Positions 16,548 to 25,541 of a stretch of 64,000 bases of DNA are shown here, in pieces. The notes under the pieces were generated by a model. That model was given only the letters and a program-made list of their open reading frames with translations, had not been told where the DNA came from and searched no databases. Made by a program: the position numbers and the translations under genes. The number at the start of each line of letters is the position of its first letter. The stretch's first letter is position 1. This DNA comes from an uncultured Fretibacterium sp. (GTDB taxonomy: Bacteria; Synergistota; Synergistia; Synergistales; Aminobacteriaceae): assembly GCA_946186205.1 (NCBI GenBank), contig CAMHMH010000002.1:1-64000 (forward strand), read 5' to 3'.

Positions 16548-17381
16548 TCAGTCCCTCACGTAATGCCTCAAGTGAAGGAACGTATCCCACTCGTAATAAG
16601 GCTCAGAGAGAAGGACTCCTGCGGGCGCGTCGGGCTGTTTCTCGACTCCTTCCCAGACCTGATACCAGAAAACAGCGTCGACTCTCCCGGACATTAACGC
16701 GCTTGTTCTTGCTCCTGAGTCAATGTTCACAAGCTCAATGTTGACTCCCATTCTCCTGCCGATTTCCGACAACACAGCGGTGTTATACCCTATCGGCTTT
16801 CCGTCAGGCGCAATCATGTCGAGCGGAGGAAGATCACCAGTAACAGCAACTTTCACCGTTTCAGCACCGGGAAAACTCGCGAATGACTCAGCAGCCGGGA
16901 GTGTTGTTGCGGGGCGGTGAAGATATTTTGACGTGAGAATGCTGAGTCTCCTGTCTCCTTTCATGGCCGATAATGCCCCGTTGACCATATCGCAGAGTCT
17001 CTGACCTGAGTCATCACTCCTGAATCCTAACGCAAGGTGAGTCGTTCTCGAATGTAGCGCGCAGGAAATTTCGACTCCCGCGTCAGTTGTCTTGACGTAT
17101 TCGGCGACAGGTTCAGGGAGTGCGGCCTCGTCAATTTTCCCGGAGTGAAGAGCCATAATCATAGACGTTAGAGAGTCAAAATATGTGAATGTGTCATCGA
17201 GTCTGTGATTTGTGTTCATAATCTTCCAGCCGAAAAAATTTCTCTCCTGGGACTTTATGAACTCTGCGAACTCTTCCGCGCTCATATTCTGCTGTGTCAA
17301 AGCTCCCATTCTCATGCCTGCTCCGAACGCAGAACTCGCGAAAATTCCCGCAACAAGAATCGCAAGCAGTAACTTCTTCAT
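16548..17381 (-). CDS. Periplasmic solute-binding protein (SBP family 3)
   Basis: 277 residues with a signal peptide ending SAFGA. The chain resembles amino-acid-type binding proteins: TVKVAVTGDLPPLDMIAPDGKPIGYN with the conserved Asp/Gly-Tyr/Asn segment, EIGRRMGV, then SGRVDAVFW. That segment normally begins near the N-terminus of the family but here starts at about residue 165. The preceding half also looks like part of a binding domain (KSQERNFFGW, DSLTSMIMALHSGKIDEAAL). It may thus be a two-lobe remnant or rearranged form. No ABC permease or ATPase lies nearby, so it may be a sensor or feed the 2-hydroxycarboxylate carrier encoded upstream. Confidence 0.7.
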   Translation of the reverse strand: MKKLLLAILVAGIFASSAFGAGMRMGALTQQNMSAEEFAEFIKSQERNFFGWKIMNTNHRLDDTFTYFDSLTSMIMALHSGKIDEAALPEPVAEYVKTTDAGVEISCALHSRTTHLALGFRSDDSGQRLCDMVNGALSAMKGDRRLSILTSKYLHRPATTLPAAESFASFPGAETVKVAVTGDLPPLDMIAPDGKPIGYNTAVLSEIGRRMGVNIELVNIDSGARTSALMSGRVDAVFWYQVWEGVEKQPDAPAGVLLSEPYYEWDTFLHLRHYVRD

Positions 17382-17391
17382 TCAATCACCC

Positions 17392-18768
17392 CTATAACAT
17401 ACTGCCAAGAGTCGAAAGCATTAACGAGCCAATGATGAGAATGATTGCGCCTCCGAGTCGTGAAGAGATCTGCGCGAACGGCATTAGCTCCATGCGATGA
17501 GCCGCCGACAACACAGCAACATCACCAGTGCCGCCCATGTTCGACATGCAAAGCCCCGCAGTGATTCCGGCCTCAACAGGATAGAAGCCAACCATCGAGC
17601 CAATGAGTCCCGCTCCTACAAACGCGCCAATACACGCAAGGAAGCACATAAGCAAGTACATCATCGAGAAGCTGCTTATTACAACGTCAAGGCTCAAATA
17701 GCACAGTCCGATTCCAACCATCAGCATTGACGTAAGATTCTTCATTACGAACTGGAACCACTGATAGCAGCAGACCTCTATAAATTCGGGGAGAACGTTG
17801 AAGACTTTGCACAAAGCGACCGTGATAATCATCCACGCATAAGCATGAATGTTCACAGCAGGCACGAGCTTGATCCAAATTCCCGCGACGATATAGCCCC
17901 ATGAGAAGAATGTTGTTGCGGCAAGGAGTCCTATTCCGAGATTCGTTACTGTAACATGATCTCGTTTCTTCTGCATTTCGGGTGAAATCTCGTATTCTGC
18001 CGGGTCATCATTCGCGCCGGCCTTCATGAGTGAGCCTTGTCCGTTGAAGAATTTTGACGCAAGGACTTTCACTAGGATTCCAGCAAGCACGATTGATGTA
18101 GCATTTCCGATAGCGACTGCGGGATTCATGATTGAGATAGCCTCTTCAGCGGTCATTGTGCCGGACGACTCGAAAATTTTGCTGAGCGGCACTGCTCCCG
18201 CGCCCATTCCGCCGCCCATAATAGGAAGCGCGATAAGCAATACAGCTTTCACAACGCCGAATCCGCTGAAATGTCCCGCGATTGCCACAAGCCCGAACGA
18301 AACCGCAATAGCTCCGAAAATTGCCGGGAAGTAACGCGCCGCCGCTTTGACGAGAAGTTTTCTGTTCATTCCGAGAATTGAGCCTGTGATTAACGCCGCT
18401 ATGTAGAAATCGAGAAATGCCCCGGCAGGCTTGAAGAACGTATCGATGTTCGTCATCAAAATTTTTGTGAAGCCAGTCTTGCCGATTAAGCCGGAAATCA
18501 CATCGAACACGCCGAAAAAGTTCATGTAGCGCAAAAATCCCATGCCGAAAATTATCACGACAGGGCCGCCGCCCAAGAATGTATTAACGATTGGGAGATT
18601 GTCGCCGATTTCCTGCAAGATAGCACCGCACACAATCATGAACGCAAAGCACCCGGCCATTCCCGCAGGAAGGACTCCAAGCATAGCAGACAGAAGAACG
18701 ACAACCGCGAACAGCGCGAAATATTTCGGAGGAAGTGAGAATATCTTGAAGCCTCTGTATTCTTCCAT
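17392..18768 (-). CDS. 2-hydroxycarboxylate transporter (CitS/CimH family, probable Na+:malate or citrate symporter)
   Basis: A 458-residue membrane protein of the 2HCT family. The two re-entrant loop motifs are visible: GGGMGAGAVPLS in the middle and GGTGDVAVLSAAHRMELMPF near the C-terminus, which binds the carboxylate. About eleven hydrophobic helices. It starts 3 bases after the malic enzyme stop, which points to malate as substrate: uptake, then oxidative decarboxylation to pyruvate. Family members also carry citrate. Stop is TAG. Confidence 0.92.
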   Translation of the reverse strand: MEEYRGFKIFSLPPKYFALFAVVVLLSAMLGVLPAGMAGCFAFMIVCGAILQEIGDNLPIVNTFLGGGPVVIIFGMGFLRYMNFFGVFDVISGLIGKTGFTKILMTNIDTFFKPAGAFLDFYIAALITGSILGMNRKLLVKAAARYFPAIFGAIAVSFGLVAIAGHFSGFGVVKAVLLIALPIMGGGMGAGAVPLSKIFESSGTMTAEEAISIMNPAVAIGNATSIVLAGILVKVLASKFFNGQGSLMKAGANDDPAEYEISPEMQKKRDHVTVTNLGIGLLAATTFFSWGYIVAGIWIKLVPAVNIHAYAWMIITVALCKVFNVLPEFIEVCCYQWFQFVMKNLTSMLMVGIGLCYLSLDVVISSFSMMYLLMCFLACIGAFVGAGLIGSMVGFYPVEAGITAGLCMSNMGGTGDVAVLSAAHRMELMPFAQISSRLGGAIILIIGSLMLSTLGSML

Positions 18769-18771
18769 TGC

Positions 18772-19947
18772 TTACAACCTCGCAACCCCTGATTTTCTCG
18801 CGGCCTCAGCAACAGCTTTTGACACTGCCGGGCCGACTCTCGGATCGAACGCTGCCGGAATGATGTAATCCGGGCCGAGCTTTTCGGGTTCAACCAAATC
18901 CGCAAGCGCGTGTGAAGCTGCAACCTTCATGGCCTCGTTGATGTCGCTGGCTCTCACGTCAAATGTTCCTCTGAAAATTCCCGGGAATGCTAACACGTTG
19001 TTGATCTGATTCGGGAAGTCGCTTCTTCCTGTTGAGATTACTTTTGCTCCTGCTGCTTTTGCGTCGTCGGGGAAAATTTCGGGAGTTGGGTTTGCGCATG
19101 CGAAGATTATCGGGTCTTTTGCCATTGAGCGAACCATGTCCTGAGTCACGCTGTTGGGTGCTGACACTCCGATGAATACATCCGCGCTCTTCATAGCGTC
19201 AGCAAGAGTCCCTTTGAGTCCTTCGGGGTTAGTGATTTCGGCCATTTCGGATTTGATCCAGTTCATGCCCTTCTCGCGTCCTTTGTAGACTATGCCGGTT
19301 CTGTCGCAAAGTGTTACGTTCTTGAGTCCTGCTGAGATTAACAGCTTTGTGATTGCGATTGCGGCGGCTCCTGCTCCGTTTACTGCAACTTTGATTTTGC
19401 CGATGTCTTTTCCGACAACTTTCAATGCGTTGATGAGTCCTGCGAGAGTGATTACGGCTGTTCCGTGCTGGTCGTCGTGGAAGATCGGAATGTCGCACTT
19501 CTCTTTGAGCTTCCTCTCAATCTCAAAGCAGCGGGGCGCGGCTATATCCTCAAGGTTAATCCCGCCGAATGAGCCTGAGATGTTGTACACGGTCTCGACA
19601 AACTCGTCAACGTCTTTCGTTTTCACGCAGAGGGGGAAAGCGTCAACGCCTCCGAATGACTTGAAGAGAACGCATTTTCCCTCCATGACGGGCATGCCTG
19701 CTTCCGGGCCTATGTCGCCGAGTCCGAGTACTGCGCTTCCGTCCGTTACGACTAAGCAGAGATTGTGCCGTCTGGTGAGGTCGTAGCTCTTGCTGACATC
19801 CTTCTGAATCGCGAGGCAGGGTTCAGCAACGCCGGGAGTGTAGGCGAGTGAGAGATCTTCTTTTGTCTTGACGGGAACGGTTGCGATGACTTCGATCTTG
19901 CCTTTCCACTGCTCGTGAAGCCTTAATGATTCCTTTGCGTAATCCAT
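18772..19947 (-). CDS. NAD(P)-dependent malic enzyme
   Basis: Decarboxylates malate to pyruvate and CO2 with reduction of NAD(P)+. ATG 19947 follows GAGGAGG by ten bases; an upstream in-frame ATG at 19995 lacks a site. The protein has 391 residues, the short bacterial form without the phosphotransacetylase domain. Motifs: YTPGVAEPC with the catalytic Tyr, PLCVKTKD with the catalytic Lys, DDQHGTAVITLAGLINAL with metal-binding acids, and the NAD loop GAGAAAIAI. First gene of the malate operon. Confidence 0.95.
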   Translation of the reverse strand: MDYAKESLRLHEQWKGKIEVIATVPVKTKEDLSLAYTPGVAEPCLAIQKDVSKSYDLTRRHNLCLVVTDGSAVLGLGDIGPEAGMPVMEGKCVLFKSFGGVDAFPLCVKTKDVDEFVETVYNISGSFGGINLEDIAAPRCFEIERKLKEKCDIPIFHDDQHGTAVITLAGLINALKVVGKDIGKIKVAVNGAGAAAIAITKLLISAGLKNVTLCDRTGIVYKGREKGMNWIKSEMAEITNPEGLKGTLADAMKSADVFIGVSAPNSVTQDMVRSMAKDPIIFACANPTPEIFPDDAKAAGAKVISTGRSDFPNQINNVLAFPGIFRGTFDVRASDINEAMKVAASHALADLVEPEKLGPDYIIPAAFDPRVGPAVSKAVAEAARKSGVARL

Positions 19948-20068
19948 GAAAATTTTATCCTCCTCAAAATTTATATTAATCACGGCATGTTTCACCGTTG
20001 ATTTTCTGAAGGGTAAAAATATTTTGTGTGAAAAATTTTTGTGTGATGATGTAATTATACAGGGTATC

Positions 20069-20983
20069 TTACACTTTGGCCATGTTCATTATCGCTTTCA
20101 CAAATTCAGCCATGCTTATGCCTCTTGCCCTTGCTGCTTTAGGTACGAGGCTCGTTGCTGTCATTCCCGGTGCGGTGTTCACTTCTAGGATATACGCTTC
20201 ACCTTCAGGAGTGAGTCGGAAATCGGATCTGCTGTACGCTCTGCATCCTAACGACTCATGAGCCTTCACCGCGTAATCTCCGATTCGTTTTGCGGTCTCA
20301 TCATCAATTTCAGCGGGGCAAATATATTCCGTCGCGCCCTTTGTGTATTTGTTCGCGTAATCGTAGTAACCTTCGTGCGGTTTTATCTCTATCACGGGCA
20401 ATGCTTCTGTTGCTCCGTTGTTTTCCCAGACAGCGCACGTTATCTCATGGCCGGGTATATATTCCTCAGCTATGACTTCCCCGGCGTAACTTTCACGCGC
20501 AAGACTCACGGCGGCGTTGAGATTCTGCGGAGTCAGTTCCGGGATTATCGACACTCCTACGGTTGAACCTCCCGCGCAGGGTTTCACGACAACATTACGG
20601 CCAATTGCGCGCACAACATCATCATAATTTTTGGGAAGGAATACAGATTTAGGGACGGGGATTCCCGCGCTCGCAAAAAATTTCTGAGCCTCCCATTTGT
20701 CCATTGCCAGCGCGCAAGCGTGAGGGCCTGAGCCTGTGTACGGTATTCCCATCTCTGAGAGCCTAGCCTGCAACCGCCCGTCCTCGCCCCAATCGCCATG
20801 CATAGCAATGAACGCGCCGTCATAGCCTTTAACCCTGTCAGCATCTTCAAGCCTCAGCAAGTCAATCATGTCCGCGTAAAATCCCGCCTCATTCAGGGCA
20901 TCAGCAACAGCTTTCCCGCTCCGCAATGACACTTCACGCTCTCTGCTGTCTCCTCCGCACAAAACTGCAACTCGTCTCATCAT
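20069..20983 (-). CDS. ddl: D-alanine--D-alanine ligase
   Basis: ATP-grasp ligase that makes D-Ala-D-Ala for peptidoglycan. 304 residues, the usual length. Motifs: VLCGGDSREREVSLRSG (normally GGxSxEREVSLxSG), HGDWGEDGRLQARLS, KPCAGGSTVGVSII for ATP, EEYIPGHEITCAV, and LEVNTAPGMT with the metal-binding residues near the end. The start is adjacent to the upstream stop (TAA then ATG), so it is translated with the dehydrogenase gene before it. No other cell-wall gene is in the window. Confidence 0.95.
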   Translation of the reverse strand: MMRRVAVLCGGDSREREVSLRSGKAVADALNEAGFYADMIDLLRLEDADRVKGYDGAFIAMHGDWGEDGRLQARLSEMGIPYTGSGPHACALAMDKWEAQKFFASAGIPVPKSVFLPKNYDDVVRAIGRNVVVKPCAGGSTVGVSIIPELTPQNLNAAVSLARESYAGEVIAEEYIPGHEITCAVWENNGATEALPVIEIKPHEGYYDYANKYTKGATEYICPAEIDDETAKRIGDYAVKAHESLGCRAYSRSDFRLTPEGEAYILEVNTAPGMTATSLVPKAARARGISMAEFVKAIMNMAKV

Positions 20984-21847
20984 TTAGCCTCCGTAATATT
21001 TTATGAGGACTTGAGTCCCGTTCTCGCCGAATCCGTCTGTCTCAAGCTGCTTGTAATGACTCATCACCGTAAGAAGCACATCAAGATTCAAGTTCTCTTT
21101 TCCGGCCTCATCAACAGCAAGCAATAAGTCCTTCACGAAATGTTTCACGCTGAATGTCGCAGTAAAATCACGGTCAAGGATCTTGGGCCCGGCTGACTCC
21201 AATTGTTTCGAGCTCGCTCCCCCTGTCGAGACTGCGCGCAGGAATTTCGGCATGTCGAGTCCTTCAGCCCGCGCATACGTCATAGCCTCGCAGACTCCCG
21301 CAATCGTTCCGGCTATGATTATCTGATTCGCAATCTTTGTGTGCTGACCCATTCCAGGCCCGCCCATGTAGTTTATGTTCGTACCCATTGCGCGGAACAA
21401 AGGCAGGCACGCTTGATAGTCTTCTTCATTTCCTCCGGCCATGATTGAGAGTGAAGCATTCTTCGCGCCGCTGACTCCTCCCGTAACAGGAGCGTCAAGA
21501 AAATGAAGCCCGCGCTTTTCCGCCTCGCCGTGAATCATTTCCGCAAGTGACGGGCTCGTTGTCGTCATGTCGATGATGTATGAGTCTTTCTTCATGCTGT
21601 CGAGCAATCCTCCTGAAGCAAAATAGATCTCTTCAACGTCTTTCGGGAAGCCCAGCATCGTTATAGCTACGTCAGAATCTTTAGCGCAGTCGTAAACAGA
21701 GCTGTGATATTTCGCGCCGCTGCTTATTATGTCGTACACCTTCATTATTGAGCGCGCGTAAACGTCTACAGAGAAGCCCAGCTTGATCAAGTTGCGAATC
21801 ATAGGCTTGCCCATTTTCCCGGCTCCTATAAAAGCAATGTTCTTCAT
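20984..21847 (-). CDS. Beta-hydroxyacid dehydrogenase (3-hydroxyisobutyrate / tartronate semialdehyde reductase family)
   Basis: A 287-residue NAD(P)-dependent oxidoreductase. Rossmann start FIGAGKMGKPMIRNL, substrate motif DAPVTGGVSGAKNASLSIMAGG, and the catalytic Lys in GQHTKIANQ. Family enzymes reduce or oxidise small beta-hydroxyacids such as 3-hydroxyisobutyrate or glycerate precursors. It is directly followed by ddl without a gap, an arrangement that gives no hint of its substrate. It is divergent from mfd across a 91-base AT-rich spacer that must hold both promoters. Confidence 0.9.
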   Translation of the reverse strand: MKNIAFIGAGKMGKPMIRNLIKLGFSVDVYARSIMKVYDIISSGAKYHSSVYDCAKDSDVAITMLGFPKDVEEIYFASGGLLDSMKKDSYIIDMTTTSPSLAEMIHGEAEKRGLHFLDAPVTGGVSGAKNASLSIMAGGNEEDYQACLPLFRAMGTNINYMGGPGMGQHTKIANQIIIAGTIAGVCEAMTYARAEGLDMPKFLRAVSTGGASSKQLESAGPKILDRDFTATFSVKHFVKDLLLAVDEAGKENLNLDVLLTVMSHYKQLETDGFGENGTQVLIKYYGG

Positions 21848-21938
21848 GTGAAAATAAGCCTCCTTACGTGAATGTTATAATCGGGATTAAGAGATAAATA
21901 TATCATACTAAAATTTTTCCCGGAGATTTTTACACGCA

Positions 21939-24900
21939 ATGATAAACCGTCCAATAAAGAAATCATTGACACGCTCACTTCAGAACAAAACGATTCTTGA
22001 ACGCGCAGGAATTTCCGCAAGAGCCTACCTGACTCCCGCAAGAGGACACACGCTCGCAATTTTCCCGGACTCGACTCAGGTCTCAGCATTCACGCAGGAC
22101 TTCAAGACGCTGCACCCGGACGCAAATGTATTCCTTCTTCCTGAGATGCCATTATCACAGCAGGCCGCGAGCATACATGCGCTGCTTCTAGAACGCGGAG
22201 AGATATTGCGGCGATGGGCTAATTCGTCAGGAGTACTTGCGGCTTCACCCGGTGCGTTAATGTCTTCATGCCTCGTAGGTGTCAAGGCTCTCAAAATTTC
22301 GCTCAATGAAAACATCAGTCCCGACACGATAAAAGAATGGCTGATTTATTCCGGCTATACTCCGTCGAGTCTCGTGTGGCTTCCCGGCCAGTTCGCGCAA
22401 AGAGGATTCATTCTTGATGTCTATGATCCTGCTTACGCTTTGCCGTTAAGGTTTGAATTTCTTGATGAGCAGATCGAACGAATCGGAGGGTTCTCGCCTG
22501 ACACTCAGAAAACTAACTCTCAATTAATGCAGCTTGAGGAAGTAATCTTGCACGCCATAACCGAGGCTGAACGGTCAAAGACTGACTCACTCATGCCGCC
22601 CGACACGATGATAACGCTTTATGAGCCATCGAAGACAGAGCAGCAGGCCGAGTCATTCATGTGGCTGTGGCGTGAAGTTTTTGACGAAAAGAAAGCCGGG
22701 TATCTTGTTGACGAATGGGACAAAATTTTTGTGAGGCTCGCAAAGTTCCCTGTGATTCGAATCACGAATGACCCCGCTAAATCTGAGGCTGAATTTCCGA
22801 CCGAATCACTTCCGGCCTTCAGGGGAAATTCATACACGATACTTAACACATGCGAGGAGCTTTCACGGAATGGATTCGGCGTTGAAGTCTTCACGAACAA
22901 CCCGGTGTATCAGAAACTGCCCTACACGATTCACGGCGGGAATCTCTCAGCGGGTTTTGTCAACAGGGAAGCAAAGAAGGCTTTTATCTCGGAGCGCGAA
23001 TTGTCCGGCATCAACGCGGGAGTCTCACTCACTCAGAGACACACGCCAAACGACTGGAACGAGGGCGGGAAATTATCACCGGGGCAGCTCGTCATTCATG
23101 AGGATTACGGCACGGGAATATTCCGGGGGATCGAAACGATAAATGACTCTGGCATGCCTCTTGATGTGCTTGTGATTGAGTTTGCGGATGACCAAAGACT
23201 CTTGATACCCGTGATTCAGTCGGCAAAACTGACGGGACTCAATGAGCACGAGTCAGAGTCAGCAAAACTTGACAGCCTCAAAGGCAAATCGTGGAAGAAA
23301 AATCTTGAGAAGACTCAGGAGCGCGCGCAGAAAGAAGCCCTAATGCTCATGGAAATTTTTGCGAAACGTGAGCTTGAACGCCGTCCCCCTTACGCACCGA
23401 ACGACAGCGCATATGATGACTTTGTGAACGCTTTCACCTTCAACGAGACAGCAGACCAGCTTAAAGCGGTTGACGAAATCATGAAGGACTTGTCATCAAA
23501 TTTCCCTATGGATCGATTGTTAGTCGGTGATGTTGGGTTCGGAAAAACGGAGGTTGCATTGAGGGCGGCTTTTCGTGTCGTAATGTCAGGGTTTCAAGTG
23601 TGCGTGCTCGTTCCCACAACGATATTGGCTCAGCAGCATTACGCGGCGTTTCAGTCGAGGTTGTCGGGCTTCCCCGTGAACGTCGGACTCTTGTCGCGGT
23701 TCATCACAGCAAAGCAGGCGCGTGAAGTCCTCAAGTCAACAGAAGAAGGAAAGATTGATATTCTCATTGGGACTCACAAATTATTGCAGAAGGGGGTGAA
23801 GTTCCGGGACTTGGGATTACTCATCATTGACGAGGAACACCGGTTCGGCGTAATGCACAAAGAGAGCCTGAAGCTGACTTACGGCAAAACGGATGTGCTA
23901 AGCCTCTCAGCGACTCCGATTCCCCGTACTCTTGAGATGGCGTTACGAGGATTACGGAGCATTTCTGTATTGTCGACTCCTCCTGAAGACAGGCTGCCCA
24001 TCACGACATACACAGGCCAGTTCAGCGCGGGAGTGATTCGCCGGGCTATCACGTATGAGCTTAACAGGGGCGGGCAGGTATATTTTCTGTCAGCAAAAAT
24101 TTCACGTATGCCCGAATATCTGAGAATGCTTGAAGCGTTTTTCCCTGACGCAAGAATCAGGACGGCTCACGGACAAATGAACGAGAAAGAACTAGAGTCA
24201 ACAATGCTAGACTTCTACGATGGAAAAATAGACATCCTCATAGCGACAACGATAATCGAAAGCGGGCTTGATGTCGGTCGCGCAAACACGATAATAATCG
24301 ACAACGCAGAAGAGTTAGGACTCGCGCAAATGTATCAGCTTCGAGGGAGAGTCGGCAGAAGAGGAGAGAAGGCATTCGCTTACTTCTTTTACCCGGAGAA
24401 ATCAACGCTCAATCAGGACACACTTGACCGCCTTGAAGCAATATCAACAATGACGGAGTTGGGATCAGGCTACGAGATTGCGAGAAGGGATCTTGACATA
24501 CGCGGAGGAGGCGAGGCAGGCGGAACACTTCAGCACGGTACGACTCGAAACAGCTCATACAATCTTTTCTACAAACTTCTTGAAGAGGAGCTCGACAGAC
24601 TCAGAGGCAGGAAAGAACCAGAGAAGCCCGAAATAATTTCAGACAGGGGCGGCGGATTCATTCCTGAACATTATATCCCACAGGATGACGTGAGAGTTAC
24701 GATTTACCGCAGGCTGATTAACGCGGTCGGACTTGATGAGATTGACGCATTATGTGATGAGATGTCCGACAGATTCGGGGCAATACCTTCAGAGGTGAAA
24801 TATCTTGCGGGACTCACGGCGGCGAAAAATTTCGGCGGTCGTTTCGGAGTTCGTCAGGTAACCGTCAAGAAAGGAACTGTAACAGTAAAATCTTCCGGCG

Positions 24901-24974
24901 GTGAAATGGACGCGCGTATGAGAAAATATCTCAAGTCATTAGGCCGTAACATCAAAATCACACAGGAGGGTTAA
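21939..24974 (+). CDS. mfd: Transcription-repair coupling factor
   Basis: Superfamily 2 translocase that frees RNA polymerase stalled at DNA lesions and recruits UvrA. 1011 residues, slightly short of the ~1150 of E. coli Mfd. Order: N-terminal UvrB-like region (about 1-350), CarD-like RNA polymerase-interacting domain starting at LSPGQLVIHEDYGTGIFRGI (about 378), then the helicase with Walker A LLVGDVGFGKTEVALRAAF, DEEHRFGV, SATPIPRTLEMALRG and IIESGLDVGRANTIII. A C-terminal TRCF domain ends the chain. The shortening falls in the N-terminal part. The downstream P-loop gene is 3 bases away. Confidence 0.96.
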   Translation: MINRPIKKSLTRSLQNKTILERAGISARAYLTPARGHTLAIFPDSTQVSAFTQDFKTLHPDANVFLLPEMPLSQQAASIHALLLERGEILRRWANSSGVLAASPGALMSSCLVGVKALKISLNENISPDTIKEWLIYSGYTPSSLVWLPGQFAQRGFILDVYDPAYALPLRFEFLDEQIERIGGFSPDTQKTNSQLMQLEEVILHAITEAERSKTDSLMPPDTMITLYEPSKTEQQAESFMWLWREVFDEKKAGYLVDEWDKIFVRLAKFPVIRITNDPAKSEAEFPTESLPAFRGNSYTILNTCEELSRNGFGVEVFTNNPVYQKLPYTIHGGNLSAGFVNREAKKAFISERELSGINAGVSLTQRHTPNDWNEGGKLSPGQLVIHEDYGTGIFRGIETINDSGMPLDVLVIEFADDQRLLIPVIQSAKLTGLNEHESESAKLDSLKGKSWKKNLEKTQERAQKEALMLMEIFAKRELERRPPYAPNDSAYDDFVNAFTFNETADQLKAVDEIMKDLSSNFPMDRLLVGDVGFGKTEVALRAAFRVVMSGFQVCVLVPTTILAQQHYAAFQSRLSGFPVNVGLLSRFITAKQAREVLKSTEEGKIDILIGTHKLLQKGVKFRDLGLLIIDEEHRFGVMHKESLKLTYGKTDVLSLSATPIPRTLEMALRGLRSISVLSTPPEDRLPITTYTGQFSAGVIRRAITYELNRGGQVYFLSAKISRMPEYLRMLEAFFPDARIRTAHGQMNEKELESTMLDFYDGKIDILIATTIIESGLDVGRANTIIIDNAEELGLAQMYQLRGRVGRRGEKAFAYFFYPEKSTLNQDTLDRLEAISTMTELGSGYEIARRDLDIRGGGEAGGTLQHGTTRNSSYNLFYKLLEEELDRLRGRKEPEKPEIISDRGGGFIPEHYIPQDDVRVTIYRRLINAVGLDEIDALCDEMSDRFGAIPSEVKYLAGLTAAKNFGGRFGVRQVTVKKGTVTVKSSGGEMDARMRKYLKSLGRNIKITQEG

Positions 24975-24977
24975 TTC

Positions 24978-25541
24978 ATGTTCATGTTCATTTGCGGGCC
25001 TCATGCGAGCGGGAAGACGAGTATACTCCGTGCGCTTGAGAGGGACAATATCATAACGGGCTGCGGCTACGAGATAGGCAAGGAAATATTTTACCGGGAC
25101 AAAGGGATCCCCGACAAAAGGGACGAGTCGTTTGAAGTTGAGCTTACGAGAATGGAGCTTGAACGTGATATGAATTTCGCGAATCTCCCGGGAGTCTCTG
25201 TGTCTGAGACTTGGCACCCCGGCAATCTCGCGTATGTCGCAGTACGCAACCCGAAAAGTTTTCGCAGGCTCTCGGCTTTAATGCGCACGTCTCCGCTAAT
25301 CGACAGGGCATGGGGAATAAAGCTGCTCACAACTCCCGAACAAATGCACGAACGCACAAAAACTTTCAGCGACAATAAAGAATGGGCAGTAGATTTTCAT
25401 TCACGTGTGGGAGAAAAGATTGACGATTGTCTTTACGAGCTTGGACTCATGGCAAGAACTGTAACTCTTGATACATCGGGCGGGCTTGATTACGTCGTCG
25501 AAAGAGTGAAGGATATTATCCGAGACCGCTGCATGAACTAG
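24978..25541 (+). CDS. P-loop NTPase of unknown function (nucleoside-kinase-like)
   Basis: A 187-residue cytoplasmic protein opening with FICGPHASGKTSIL, a Walker A loop at residues 6-14. It resembles small kinase-like AAA proteins in size and in an Asp/Glu-rich region after the P-loop. Further motifs are not clear enough to name a substrate. It follows mfd by 3 bases, with the ribosome site inside the mfd end (ACAGGAGGG), so it is cotranscribed. Its last codons overlap the convergent radical SAM gene by 4 bases. Confidence 0.75.
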   Translation: MFMFICGPHASGKTSILRALERDNIITGCGYEIGKEIFYRDKGIPDKRDESFEVELTRMELERDMNFANLPGVSVSETWHPGNLAYVAVRNPKSFRRLSALMRTSPLIDRAWGIKLLTTPEQMHERTKTFSDNKEWAVDFHSRVGEKIDDCLYELGLMARTVTLDTSGGLDYVVERVKDIIRDRCMN

